This document shows, piece after piece, positions 34,206-46,662 of a stretch of DNA of 64,000 nt; the first letter of the stretch is position 1, and each line of letters begins with the position of its first letter. The notes under the pieces were generated by a model that ran no database searches, was not told where the DNA came from, and worked only from the letters and a program-made list of their open reading frames with translations. The stretch is taken from contig CM024766.1 in the NCBI GenBank assembly GCA_014218235.1, forward strand, positions 21,425,346-21,489,345, written 5' to 3'. A program made the position numbers and the translations under genes. Source of the stretch: Colocasia esculenta (lineage: Eukaryota; Streptophyta; Magnoliopsida; Alismatales; Araceae).

Positions 34206-35024
34206 TTAGGTAAAAGATCCTCAGGGACTCAAACTAGGAGAGTGCACCCTCCCCCAAGGGGGGAGAATGTTCTCACTCCACCAGTGAGGGCGACCTGGGC
34301 CAAGACTATTAGATAATATTAAAGTGATTACAACATCCATGGGGCATACCTCACTAAACCAACCTAACATGCATGAGGCCAGATTTATCGATAACCATCG
34401 GGCCTTTACAAGGATGAGGTAAAGTGTGCGCCCCCCAAAAAACCTCATTACACCTAACCTTTAGCACAAAATTTGCAAGGGCATCGGCCAGCTGATTAGT
34501 TTCCCTGTACACATGGGATAGAAGGATGGGCTCCCACCTGATGAGTGATCTAACTTCTCTCCACCATCTGTATGAATGCCAGGATCGCATCTTATCCTCA
34601 CAGATGGAGTTAACAAGGACCTAGGAATCAGAGTATATAATAGAGGGCCTGTAGCCTAAATAACTGGCCATCTGAAGTTCATCACAGAGCGCTCTAACTT
34701 CGGCGATCATGCTGGTTCCAATGCCATAGAAATGAGAAAAAGCCATGTGAACATTACCTTGGGAGTCACGAATACATCCTCCAGCTCCACACTCCCCGGG
34801 GATTCTCTTGCAAGCTCCATAAACATTGAAACTAAAATTGCATATAGGGGAGATCCATCTAATAAGCTTTAGCATCCTGGCGGAGCACCGAGGAGCATAA
34901 CCGAACCAAAGAAGGATTTGCAAATCATGGGAATTAGAATCAACCTTAAAATGGAGAGTAGATAGGGAATGAGCAATACTGGATTTTATGTTATTTATGA
35001 CATCCCCAACAGAAGAATGGGTGG
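34200..35024 (-). mobile_element. LINE fragment 2 (RNase H and 3' end), cut by Ty3-2
   Basis: The minus strand encodes an RNase H-like tail: GACKRIPGECGAGGCIRDSQ, AEVRALCDELQMASYLGY, then HVYRETNQLADALANFV in another frame. The 3' stem-loop at 34240-34278 matches the other LINE copies. Only a short T-rich remnant (34201-34207) marks the poly(A) tail. Upstream sequence ends abruptly at 35024, where the Ty3-2 LTR starts. Confidence 0.75.
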
Positions 35025-38000
35025 TGTGACGACCCTCCTTATACCGATACGATTATACCAATCCACGTCGATATAATGAACGTCATTAGAGTGGGACATT
35101 TATCCAACACTACCATTGGATTGAGATGTACACAAATATAGTCATAGAACAGCGGAAGTAAAAGAACTAACTGTCAATTTTATTTCATCATCCACATTCG
35201 ACATACATAGCCCATATAGCAATTTAACAGAAACTAAAGTCCACATAATGAAAATCTAGATCCAAATTACATTGTTCATCCACAATTACACAAGTCTCAA
35301 ATTTCATACTATGGAAAAGAAAGTACAATGTCGGTGGCTCCACAACAATCTACTCTCCTCGCTCGGAATCGCTCTCAACGATCTCCTCCAAGGAAGTAGG
35401 GTCACATGCTAAACCTGTACGCCGAAGCAAGAGTGAGCCTAAAAGACTCAGCAAGTAATCCATACACATTATACATACACACATCACATGCACATTTTAC
35501 CTTCAATTACATTAATCAATACATGCAGCATGGTGGAACAATCTTTAAAGAAAGCCTATCATGATAATTCTACCAATTTCATAACACATGGTACATGGTT
35601 TATGTTATTCCACAATAATATACCTACTGCATGCTTCCTGTATATTTACTCACATGGTAGCTAAATTATAATGTGTTGTAACATGATAGCAATTTAGGCA
35701 TGAAGTTTACACATAAAGGAAGAATGTTCTTAACATGGATTCTACGTACTTTTCCACATGCATATCACAATTGTAACCATAATGAGCTTGCTGTGTTGAC
35801 ATGGATCTAACACCATCATATCATATTTCACCATTTTACATGCTCTCACATTGGGTTCACATATTCGTATATTCACACCTTCACATATTCACTTGCACAT
35901 TTCAAAATTTCACTTATACACAATCACATTATTCTCATTTAAATGTCGTAACACATAGTCCGAACCACCACTAGAAGGACACACGTAACACATTCACATA
36001 ACACATAGACGCCACCTAGGCAACACAGTGACGAATCTTGGTACTGCGCAGACCGGGAGAAGTCCTCTCCACCCAAACCAGTGGTACTTGTCCATCTCCA
36101 GGATTTCATCCTAATGCCCACAGGATATCAAACACATTTAACCTTCCCGTGGGGACTTGACCACGGTATGGTCCCACAGCCCTCTATGGAAGTAGTGTCA
36201 CACACGGCACAGTTTACACATTTTCCAATTTTACACACACACGATTTCACACTAATTAACACATTAATTCCATTTTCACATTCATGTACATAGTTTAGTT
36301 TCCCTAACAAGGTACTATTGTTAACAAGACTTAAACATTCAGGGATTGACACTAGTCATGTTGAAACCATTTAACAAATCTATAATCACAATAAACATGC
36401 TTTAGTTAATCATTTCTTCGTGAATTGCATAAATATCACTTAATGTTGCCCAATCCACATGAAATGTTAACCACGGGCTGTTTACAGGTTATAGATCATA
36501 CACACAAATTTTCATATTTTTCTGAGTTATACAAAATTTACAGAAAATGGAATAATCATTTGCATGTTTACTCATAAATCAGTTCATCATGGATTCACAA
36601 TGTTATGGTCATAATTAATAGTTTACAACCCTGTGTCTAATAGTCCTAACATTACAGAATTATTCCTGAAATTTAACAAGCATCATATGATTTACTGGAA
36701 ATTTAAAACAACCCTTTCATGCTCCATGTTTTTCAGTCCAGAAATTATAACTAATTACATAGACATTGGAAAATTCCTAAATTTCCATGACATGAACTGA
36801 CACTCATCCACATTGTCTAAAAATTTTATGGCACTTAAATTCCACATGGATTACATAAATAGTGATTTACCATGTTTAGAACCTGTTTAACATGCCTTTC
36901 AGACAAATTTAATAATTAATACAATTAACGAAAACTCACAGTAATTACACAACATGATCCACTATCTATATTACATAGCTTATAAGAATTACTGTATATC
37001 ATCATGCGTGGAAATCTGAAAAATAAATCACATAAGGGAGAACAATTCATTGTTCTTTCCTGAAGAACTAAACGGCAAGGGTCTGGCCGTTTACTCAGGT
37101 TAACGACAGTATAGCATGCCGCCAACTTAGGATCTTAACGGCAAGGGATCCCGCCGTTAAATTCCTGTCTGTGCAAAACACAGACTGAATGCAAGAAACT
37201 TGGTGAAATTGGGGTTCCAGGACTCTAATAAAATTCCAAAAAAATACTTAAGACCTACTAGACATATGTATGAGTAATGGGGATGGTTTACTTGCCTCAG
37301 GAAAAATCAACAAGGGGAATAAAAGGTCGGAGAAGCTCTCCTCGGCTAGTGCCAAGAAGCCTCCAAAACCTCCTAGCTCCGAGCTCTGTGATGAGTCTCG
37401 CTGCACACCGGAGTTGGGGAAGTGTTCCTCGATGTTCAAGGAGTCCTCCAGTCGTCGTAGACCACCGGAAGAGTCCTCCAGTCGCCGGATCAAGGGCCAC
37501 AAACTTCAGGTTTTCTCACAGCTCTAGGGTTTCTTTGTCAAAGGGATAAAGGGGTCTCTTCTAGTCACAAGACGTTGTTTTTATAAGCTGTGGCTTTGGG
37601 GTATGCGTAGATGGGATGGGAGAGCCGTTGGGGATAGCTCCCCAATCAGAGAGTAAGGCAATCGCAGGAACTCTAGATCTACTGCACACAGAATTTTAGA
37701 GAAATAGACGTCCACATACATGGTCGTCTACAAGTTTTTGGCGTCCATCGATATGGGCGTCAACTTCTCATGAACATTCATTCATGTTGCCGTCAATTGC
37801 ACTTCGGCGAGGTCATGAAATTATACAGAAAACCATATTTACTCTATGTATATACATGCAATTTATGAAGTATAATGTAACTACTATCTACACAATGCCA
37901 ATGAACACCATTTATGAACTAAAGATACACATACATACATAGGTACACCAAGATAATATGTACATAAATATCTACATGTTTATACATGATACTATACACA

Positions 38001-38053
38001 AGCATGAATCCACACATGACAAAATAAAAGGAAAAAATTTCGAGGGCCTTACA
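35025..38053 (-). repeat. Ty3-2 3' LTR
   Basis: 3,029 bp, TGTGACGACC...CCTTACA. Related to the Ty3-1 LTR but diverged. The best-kept block is about 35940-36130 (matching 27900-28110), including CAGACCGGGAGA and CCAGTGGTACTTGTCCA. It carries inverted AACGGC/GCCGTT pairs at 37071/37086 and 37137/37153. Confidence 0.88.
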
Positions 38054-38067
38054 CCCTCTCCCCCTTA
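38054..38067 (-). promoter_or_regulatory. Polypurine tract of Ty3-2
   Basis: Same TTTAAGGGGGAGAGGG tract on the minus strand as in Ty3-1, directly before the LTR. Confidence 0.85.
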
Positions 38068-38098
38068 AAGAAACTTCGTCCTCGAAGTTCGAACAACA

Positions 38099-39212
38099 CT
38101 ACTCAAACAATTGGGGATACTTCTTCTTCATCACATCCTCAAGCTCCCAGGCAGCCTCCTCTCGTGAGAAGATCCACCATAAAACTTTTATCGACGCAAT
38201 ACTCTTGTTTTGGAGATGCTGAACCTTCCGGTCAAGAATAGCTACCGGTTGCTCCACATAGGAGAGATCTGGCTGGATCTCCACTAGCTCGTGACTAACA
38301 ACATGAGATGGATCTCGAACACATCTCCTGAGCATAGATACGTGGAAAACGGGATGAACGCTAGCTAAAGCCAGGGGTAAAGCTAGCTCATAAGCCATGC
38401 TACCTAAACGCCTGAGAATCTCATACGGGCCAATGAATCTAGGACTTAATTTGATATGCCTGCCAAACCTGACAACATCTCGAGTAGGTGAAATCTTCAA
38501 AAAGACATGCTCACCCACTCCGAAATCCAAATCCTTCCTCCTTTTGTCGGCATAACTCTTCTGCCTATCCTGTGCCGCAACAAGCCTCTTCCTAATCAAC
38601 TGGACCTTGTCCGAAGTCTCCTGAACTAACTCCGGACCGATCAGCTGCCTATCACCAGTCTCCTCCCAACATAAAGGAGATCTACAGGGCCTACCATACA
38701 TTGCCTCAAATGGAGCCATACCAATACTCGCATGAAAGCTGTTGTTATATGCGAACTCCACTAGAGGTAAATGGCGCTCCCAATCATCCTTCCAATCCAG
38801 AACACACGCTCTCAACATATCCTCGAGCGTCTGGATAGTCCTCTCAAACTGTCCATCTGTCTGAGGATGAAACGCCGAACTGAGCTTCAGCTTTGAACCT
38901 AAAGCATCCTGAAGACCCTTCCACAGTCTCGAAGTAAATCTTGTATCTCTATCCGAAATGATCGACTTCGGCACACCATGCAATCTAATGATGCTACTAA
39001 CATACAACCTAGCAAGACTCTCAACCGACTGCTTCTTCTTCAAAGGCAAGAAATGTGCAGTCTTCGAGAATCTATCTACGACTACCCAAATCGAGTCATT
39101 ACCCCATCTAGATTGGGGAAAACCCAAAACAAAATCCATAGTGACAGCTTCCCACTTCCATACTGGGATCTCCATCTTCTGCATAAGACCAGATGGTCGC
39201 TGCCGCTCGGCC
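38099..39212 (-). pseudogene. pol: Ty3-2 integrase core and chromodomain
   Basis: 361 codons remain open. The DDE core is kept (MDFVLGFPQSRWGNDSIWVV, IISDRDTRFTSRLWKG, DGQFERTIQTLEDML), then the GPY/F-like region (SPRFIGPYEILRRLG) and a C-terminal chromodomain (SIASIKVLWWIFSREEAAWE). The upstream part is separated by the LINE at 39213. It cannot be expressed as a full polyprotein. Confidence 0.88.
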
Positions 39213-39255
39213 TTTTTTTTTTTTTAGAAAAGGACACAGGAACGAAGAGCTAGCT

Positions 39256-39294
39256 AAGTGCGCTATCCCCCAGCAGGGGATAATGTTCTCACTC
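39256..39294 (-). other. LINE 3' stem-loop
   Basis: On the sense strand: GAGUG, the conserved internal segment GAACAUU, inner stem AUCCCC/GGGGAU, then CACUU closing the outer stem. The same fold is possible at 8166-8204 and 34240-34278 with different inner-stem bases. Confidence 0.6.
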
Positions 39295-39369
39295 CCCTAG
39301 CCTTGTCCTGCGCCTAAAATTTTATATATGTGGAAAAATATACATGTAACACCGGGGCATACCCCTGAA

Positions 39370-42300
39370 CAACCAGAAATCACAGCAATCTAATAGAAGG
39401 GAGCCCAGATTTATCAAGAGCAACTGGACCTTTACAGCTGGTAGGAATAACAGAAGAAGAGAAAATCGATCTTTGCTGAGTAAGGCAGGCATGGGACGCC
39501 AAGGCATCAGCCACCCTATTGGCCTCCCTAAAGACGTGATCTACGCAAACATGCATCTACAACAGTAATGAACGGGCCAGATTCCACCACCAGGAACACT
39601 TCTAGGATGGACATTTGTCATGAATAAAGGACTGGACTAAAAGAAGAGAATCTGAGTGCATAGCCATAATATGGAACCCATGCAGCGCAGCCAATCTAAG
39701 ACCATCAGTGAGCGCACGAACTTCAGCAAGCAAACTATCTCCATGGCCATAGAAGAAAGCGAAACTCAGAAGGACCTCCCCAGCTGGATTTCGCAGACAG
39801 CCCACCCCCCCCGCCACAGGGACCGGGTTCCCCTTACAAGCACCATCCACGCTGAGACAAACCCCATGTTTCGGAGGTATCCACCTGACAATCTTGGGAA
39901 CCTTAAGCTTAACTGAGGGTTTAAAACCAAAGGATGACATAATATCAATGGAATCAGCAGTACATTCATGCTTAAACTTGACACCTTGAATGGCCACATT
40001 CACAGCATATCTAATGTCCGCAGTGATCTTCCCCAACAGCTTAGGAGTTGAATCAAACCTCTTCGCACATCTATATTTCCATATTTCCCATAAAACAAGC
40101 AGCGCAACATATAAAGAAATGAACCCCATGGCGCTCTTGCAATTGACTGCAGAAATGATGTTCCATAAAGTAGATGTTATGTGCGAACCAAATACCTGGC
40201 CATTAAGGAGCGGGCGAGCCCAGTCCCAGAGCGCTACAGCCAGATCCCCCTTGAGGAATAGATGGTCAAAATCTTCTGTAGATGGAGAAGAACAGCAAGA
40301 ACAGGAGGAGACCAGATAGATACCACAATCTGAAATTCTATCATCAGTGGGCACCGCACGATGTAAAATCCGCCAACCGAACAAAGATGCCCTCGCATTG
40401 AAAGTATGGTTCCATATTTTGAGTAAAGAAGGCCGGTGAACACCATGCAGCCTAATGGCCTGAAAGGCGGACTTGGTAGAGAAAGTCCCATCAGCACTAC
40501 TCATCCAGACACACTTATCAGGAGCATCAAGAATGTCAACCTTGTCCATTAGGTTCCCAATCGCTGCATGATTCCTCAAAGGGTGATCAGTGTTAACCGC
40601 TACCTCATGGACAGTAGTAAAAGGGTATTGATTAAGAACAGGTATTAAGGAGATCAGCGGGCAATTGCCAGCCCACGTATGCCTCAGGATATCGATATTC
40701 TTGCCATCACCTAAAATCCACCTACTATTTTGTAAAATGAGAGAGTGAGCAGCATTGAAAACCACCTTAGGAATCCCTGTAGGAAACACCCTGACAACTT
40801 CATTTGACGTAGCAACCATGAATCTACTTCTAGCATAGGAAGACCATAAAGTTTTACCATGCATAGCATTCCAGATGAGCTTAGCCATAAGGGAAATCTG
40901 AACATGCCACATACTTCTAACCCCCAGACCACCTTCTTGTTTAGGTTTACATATACGATCCCAAGATATCCAGTGACGTTTCCTATTTTCATCACCACTA
41001 TTCCAAAAAAAGGAAGCACAGGAGTGCTCAATCTGCTGAATAATGGACTTAGGCAAACAAGTGGCAGAAGCTACGTAAATGGGGATAGAACATAGAACCG
41101 AGTTAATGAGCACTACTCGACCTGCCTGAGATAAAAACTTAGCTTTCCATGAAGCCAGCGAAGTGTTAACCTTGTCGATGATATGCTTATAATGGGAGAC
41201 TAAGGAGCGGCCATGACTGATCGGAACCCCCAAATACTTAAGAACCCCCTCCTCCTTGCGGAAACCTGTTAAACCTTTGATGCGAGCACCAGTAGAAGCA
41301 GGAGCGTTAGGAGAAATAAGGAAACTACTTTTAGAAGCATTCACCTTTTGCCCAGAGGACTCCTCATAAGCTTTCAAGAAAGACAAAAATTTCCTGATGT
41401 TGCTGGTTTGACCGTTCATAAACACTAGGGTATCATCAGCATATAAGAGGTGGGATATCTGCATGCAACCTCGAGGCCCTCTGTAAGGATGTAGGACACC
41501 TGAAGATTGAAGATATCGCAGGCCCCTGCTTAAAACCTCCTCCATGATAATAAACAAAGCTGGCGCCAAAGGGTCACCCTGACGGATACCCCTTGAAGAC
41601 TTAAAGAACCCCACTTGCTGACCATTGAAAGAACTGAGAACCAGCAATTACTAACCAACATACCCACCAGGGAAACAAACCGAGAAGAGAACCCAAAACT
41701 CCGAAGAACCGCAAATAAAAAGTTCCACTCCACTCTGTCATAGGCCTTCATCATATCCAACTTGAATATAACATTGCCCCCACGAACCTTCCTACCAATA
41801 TCTTTCATCATCTGTCTAGAAATCGAAACATTGTCAATGATAGAACGACCCCGAACAAAGGCACCTTGCTCTTTAGAAATAATAATCGGCAGAATAGGAG
41901 AGAGGCGATCAGATATAATCCTGGAAATTATTTTATAACAGAAATTGCACAGGCTGATTGGACGGAAATCACCAAAAGTAGTCGGATCCGTCACTTTTGG
42001 AATCAAAGCAATAATGGAAGAAGATGCCCCACGAGGTAAAGGAACACCCTTGAAAAAATCCTGAACAGCATGGACCACGTCCTCACCTACAATGTCCCAG
42101 CAGATAGAGTAGAAAGCTCCGGTGAAACCATTAGGTCCAGGAGCACCCTTCCCGTTCATAACCATAACAGCAGCCCTCACTTCTTCCCTACTGGGGACTT
42201 CACAAAGCAACAAATTCTGGTCTTCCGAAATAAGAGGAGGAATCACCTGAAGGAGGTCATCATTCACCACAGTATTCTCCGTTCTGAGCAAGCCATCAAA

Positions 42301-43503
42301 AAAAGAACTGGCCGCGCCTTTTAACAGATCTTGATCTTCACACCATTCAGTCGAACCCTCAATTTTGAGCCTGTGAATGTAGTTTTTTCTACGATTAGCC
42401 TTGACAACCGCCTGGTAGAAAGAGGTATTCCTATCCCCATTTTGCAGCCATGACATTCTAGCTTTTTGACACCACATCTTCTCATCATTAACAAGAGCTT
42501 GGCGAAGTCTAGCATGAGCAGCAGACATATCCATTCTGTTAGCTTCAGTGGGCAGCAGATCGAACTTATGTTCAGCATTAGAGACCTCAAGTTCAGCGGC
42601 ATTAATGGCTTCCTGGATGTTGCCAAACACATTTTTATTCCAATGATGCAAGGCCAGCTTGACCGCCCGCAGTCTGCAGTTCAGGGTATCGAAAGCATAT
42701 AGTTGAGGATGAACACCTTTCCACGCAGTAGACACCACAGACAGGAACCCCTCATGAGACGACCAGACCTCCTGAAATATAAAGCGACTAGGCAACTTGG
42801 AAATCACCTTCTGCTCAACAAGCAAAGGCGCATGATCAGAAACTCCCCTAGGGAGATGACAGACCACAGTATCCAGCAAAGCATCCTGCCAAGCATTAGA
42901 AAAAATAGCTCTATCTAACTGAGCTCTCACAGACGCACTGCCAGTACTTTTATTCGACCAAGTAAAAGAAGAACCGATGTACCCTGCATCAATTAGCCCA
43001 GCCGCCGTAATGAAACCATTAAAGTCAAACATGGAAGTATTATTGACAGGATTACCACCAAGTTTCTCAGAGTGTTGAGAAACGCAGTTGAAATCCCCAG
43101 AAATCAACCACGGAACATCAGAATTATTCTGAGCAAAAGTAATTAAATCATCAAACAAGTGTCTTCTCTCCCCTTGATTACAATTCGCATACACAATCGT
43201 GATGAAGAACTTACTATTACCAATGTTGCAAGCTAGAGTGATAAATTGATTTGAAGAAGAAATAACTTGGATATCATCCTGCTTCCTCCAGAAAACCCAG
43301 ATGTTAGACTCCTCATCCATATTGCCTGCACAGCCATCCATACACAAAGAATTTCCCAGAGATGTAGCTTTGCTAAAAACTGTTTTAGGTTCAGAAATAC
43401 CAACAATCATCGGTTTATATTTCTTGAATTTCTTTTTCAAACTGTTACGGGAGGCAGCATTAGCAACCCCCCTGATATTCCATATCAACAATGGACTATT
43501 CAT
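39370..43503 (-). pseudogene. LINE ORF2 (endonuclease, RT, RNase H)
   Basis: Starts MNSPLLIWNIRGVANAASRN, an apurinic-type endonuclease (GDFNCV, SDHAPL). RT follows, with IIALIPKV, FRPISLCNFCYKIISRII and MKAYDRVEWNFL. A one-base shift at about 41626-41633 moves the frame before SRGIRQGDPLAPALF. The second frame holds LLYADDTLVF, a zf-RVT-like segment (FNARASLFGWRILHRAVPTD, about 40330) and an RNase H start (SVDGACKGNPVPVAGGVG, about 39840). A stop at 39602 precedes the RNase H end (DHVFREANRVADALASHA, about 39480-39540). It normally nicks the target and copies the LINE RNA in place. Broken here. Confidence 0.88.
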
Positions 43504-44888
43504 GAGGACTGGTATCCGTCTGTAGCACCAACGGCTTTCGCCTTAGATCTCGTCGTTACACCACGATCAAAATTGATGGTAACCTCCCTGTTAATCTCCA
43601 GATCCGGCATATGGATATCTTCTCTCTCAACCCTTCGAAGAAGTTCCTCCTCATCAACATCCACCGGCCCACGAGAAGAAGAAGCAGCGGTATCTGCATG
43701 TGCCGAGACACCTCCAGCACCATCCATGGACCGGTTTAAGACAAGGCCATGCACCGGCTGAAGGGGAGAATTAACTGGGTTGTCGGAAGACCCGACGTGC
43801 ACATTAACCTGAAGCGCATGTGGAGGAAAATCTGATCCGCTATTCACTAAGTTCTGCGGAACTGGCTGCTGCACCTGAACCATGTGCTGCATCTCCATCT
43901 GCATTGTATCCTGAGCATTATCCTGAAGAGAAGCAAATTGGTTTTTCACCTGAGGTTTGGATGCAATATTATCTTTCATTTGCCAGGCTTTCTTATACCC
44001 TAACTTAGTCGGTTTTTTCCACTCCTTATCAACCTGTTCCCTGGTATCCTTAGGGTTAGCATTATCAGCCCCTGTAGTTCTATCCTCCTGCGATTTTTTC
44101 TTATTACATTCGCCCACAAGATGACCGTGTTTGTGACAGAAAGAGCAAACCGATGGAATTCTATGGAAATTAACCTTTTGCCAGAAGCCGTCCTTATCAC
44201 ATCCAATCCAAATGCGATCTGATTTGGGCTTTTTGATATCCAGCTCCACCGAAACCAACGCTTCCTGAGTCTGTGTCATGGCCTTAGTAACATCATGAAT
44301 CTGAAGCACCGTACCAAAGTTACCTGCAATCGACTTTAAGTATCCCTCATGATAAAAGTTCACAGGTAGCATCGGGAAGCCGATCCAGACAGGAATAAAA
44401 GTGGGGTCATAAGAATAATCAAACTCCGGATCCCAACGGAAAAAATGGAATAAATATCCTTTGATATAGAGGCTTCTACGGAGAAGGACCTTGAGGAAGT
44501 CTTGCTCATCATCAAAGAGAAAGAGAAGGTGTCTTGGGTTAAGAGAGCTAACGATGAAATCCTTAGATAACATGAAGCGCTGAGACAAACAAGATTTAAT
44601 CTCCGGAATCAAGGATCTGCCATAAGAGCACTTAGCTATAATTGCATTCTTGAAGGGGACCACAGATCTATCTATTTCCTCTTTGGAAAAGTAGATTGCT
44701 GGCTCTCCGAGATCAGTAAAGGCGGGGCTCTTCACTTCAATGTTGACAGTCGAAGAAGGTTTGGAAGCGGCTAACATTTGCGCATAAGACCTCCTTGGGA
44801 CATCCGACTCGATTTCCACTGCAGCAGTGGACGTGCATGGCGCTGGCAACTTCGGGCGTGCATGGAGCAGACCCCCCGCACCCACGGA
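43500..44888 (-). CDS. LINE ORF1 (DUF4283 / zinc-knuckle protein)
   Basis: Open across the whole LINE 5' end. The first internal Met is at 44777 (MLAASKPSS) after RRSYAQ, a motif usually near the ORF1 N-terminus. The open frame continues into the flanking target duplication, so the original start is uncertain. The DUF4283-type domain spans about 44690-44220 (LFDDEQDFLKVLLRRSLYIK, PVWIGFPMLPVNFYHEGYLK). A CCHC knuckle CSFCHKHGHLVGEC lies at about 44100-44150, with a low-complexity tail. Such proteins bind LINE RNA. Its last bases overlap the ORF2 start at 43503, the usual tight coupling. Confidence 0.82.
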   Translation of the reverse strand, partial: SVGAGGLLHARPKLPAPCTSTAAVEIESDVPRRSYAQMLAASKPSSTVNIEVKSPAFTDLGEPAIYFSKEEIDRSVVPFKNAIIAKCSYGRSLIPEIKSCLSQRFMLSKDFIVSSLNPRHLLFLFDDEQDFLKVLLRRSLYIKGYLFHFFRWDPEFDYSYDPTFIPVWIGFPMLPVNFYHEGYLKSIAGNFGTVLQIHDVTKAMTQTQEALVSVELDIKKPKSDRIWIGCDKDGFWQKVNFHRIPSVCSFCHKHGHLVGECNKKKSQEDRTTGADNANPKDTREQVDKEWKKPTKLGYKKAWQMKDNIASKPQVKNQFASLQDNAQDTMQMEMQHMVQVQQPVPQNLVNSGSDFPPHALQVNVHVGSSDNPVNSPLQPVHGLVLNRSMDGAGGVSAHADTAASSSRGPVDVDEEELLRRVEREDIHMPDLEINREVTINFDRGVTTRSKAKAVGATDGYQSS

Positions 44889-46662
44889 CGCTCGGCCTTC
44901 ACTTGCTGGCATACTAAACACCTAGATACATAATCCACTACATCCCTCTTCATGCCAACCACCAAAAAGATCTCTTCAAATCCTGGTACATCTTAGTGTT
45001 ACCCGGATGAATAGAGAATCTCGACCTATGAGCTTCTGCTAATACATGCTCACGGACATCTACAATGTCAGGAACACATACTCGGTGATGGAACCTAACC
45101 ATGCCGTCATCATCGCGAGTAATGCCTACCTTGCCCATTAACTCTTAGAGTCTAGGGTCGGCCTTCTGTTGCTCGATCACCTCATCCAACACTGAAACCT
45201 AATGGATAACTGAGCTACAAAAGTCTGACACTAAGATGGCTCTAACTCAGTCATCGCACACGCTGCATCCTCCAACATCTTCCAATTCTGCTGGAGAGAA
45301 GACTTCTTCCTACTAAGGGAATCCGCTACAACATTCGCCTTTCCAGGATGATATTGGAGGTCGAAGTCATAGTCCTTCAAGAACTCAATCCATCTTCTCT
45401 GCCTCAGGTATAATTCCTTTTGGGAGAAAAGATACTTCAAGCTCTTGTGGTCTGTGAACACCTCAAATCTGACACCATAAAGATAGTGCCTCCAGATCTT
45501 CAGTGCATGCACCACTGCCGCAAGTTCCAAATCATGAGTCGGATAGTTTCGCTCATGATCCTTTAATTGACGAGAAGCATACGCTACTACCCTTCCTTAC
45601 TGCATCAATACACAGCCAAGGCAAATCCGAGAAGCATCTGTGTACATAGAAAAACCCTCTACACCGCTCATCAGAACGAACACTGGAGCTGATGTGAGCT
45701 TAGTCTTCAATAATCGAAAACTACTCTCACACTCCTCAGACCAGACAAACTTCACTCCCTTCCTGGTCAGCTGAGTCAATGGGGCGGCGATGGATGAAAA
45801 TCCCTCAATAAATTGCCGATAGTAACCCGCCAAACCAAGAAAACTTTGAATCTCCGAAGGGGTCTTGGGAAACTCCCAATCCATAACAGCCTGGACCTTC
45901 ACTGGATCAATTGCTACACCAGCACCGAATATAACATGCCCAAGGAAATGAACCTCGCAAAACCAAAAATCGCACTTGCTAAATTTAGCATACAGCTTGT
46001 GTGCACGGAGAACCTCTAATACTACACTCAAATGTTGACGGTGTGTAGTCTCATCCGGAGAATAGACTAACACATCATCGATAAACACTACAACAAAGCT
46101 ATCTAAATAAGGCCTAAACACCCTATTCATGAGATTTTGAACGCTGCTGGGGCGTTGGTTAGACCAAAAGGAAGAACTAAAAACTCATAATGTCCATAAC
46201 GAGTCCTAAAGGCCGTCTTGGACACATCCTCACTCCTAATCCTCAACTGATGATAGCCAGAACGTAAATCAATCTTAGAAAAGACTGATGTATTTTGCAG
46301 CTGGTCAAACAAATCATCAATCCGAGGTAATGGATACCTGTTCTTCACAGTCACTTAGTTTAGCTTCCTATAATCAATGCATAACCTAAGTGACCCATCC
46401 TTCATCTTTACAAACAATACAGGTGCGCCCCAAGGAGAAACACTAGGGCGAATGAATCCCTTATCTAGCAATTCCTGCAACTGCCTCCTCAACTTGGCTA
46501 ACTCCGTAGGTGCCATCCGATATGGAACCTTCGAGATAGGAGAGGTGCCCGGAAGCAACTCTATGGTGAACTCTATCTCTCTATCCGGTGGCAATCCAGA
46601 CAAATCATCGGGAAAGACGTCTGGAAAATCCTTCAGTACATCGATCTCTGCAAGAGTAGGTG
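44889..46662 (-). pseudogene. pol: Ty3-2 RT, RNase H and integrase HHCC region
   Basis: Read downward from 46662: DFPDVFPDDLSGLPPDRE, the RT start (FIRPSVSPWGAPVLFVKMKD, stop near 46355), TVKNRYPLPRIDDLFDQLQ, SKIDLRSGYHQLRIR, a frameshift near 46130, VFIDDVLVYSPDE (about 46090), RNase H (MYTDASRICLGCVLMQ, then a stop near 45597; ADSLSRKKSS) and the integrase zinc domain (HRSRFSIHPGNTKMYQ; CLVCQQVKAER). Multiple stops and shifts. The catalytic IDD motif survives. Confidence 0.88.

Larger units (their letters stand above)
39213..44888 (-). mobile_element. LINE, nearly full length
   Basis: About 5.7 kb on the minus strand with a poly(A) tail (T run from 39213) and target duplication CGCTCGGCCTT (39204-39214 and 44889-44899). 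ORF1 (DUF4283 plus zinc knuckle) and ORF2 (endonuclease, RT, RNase H) are recognisable. ORF2 has one frameshift and late stops. The 5' end falls inside or just before the ORF1 start, so it may be slightly truncated. It interrupts the Ty3-2 integrase. Confidence 0.9.

Noticed and set aside
37248..37549. Overlapping Ser/Arg-rich frames on both strands
   Set aside because: Inside the Ty3-2 LTR; mirrored frames on the two strands and no homologous protein signature.
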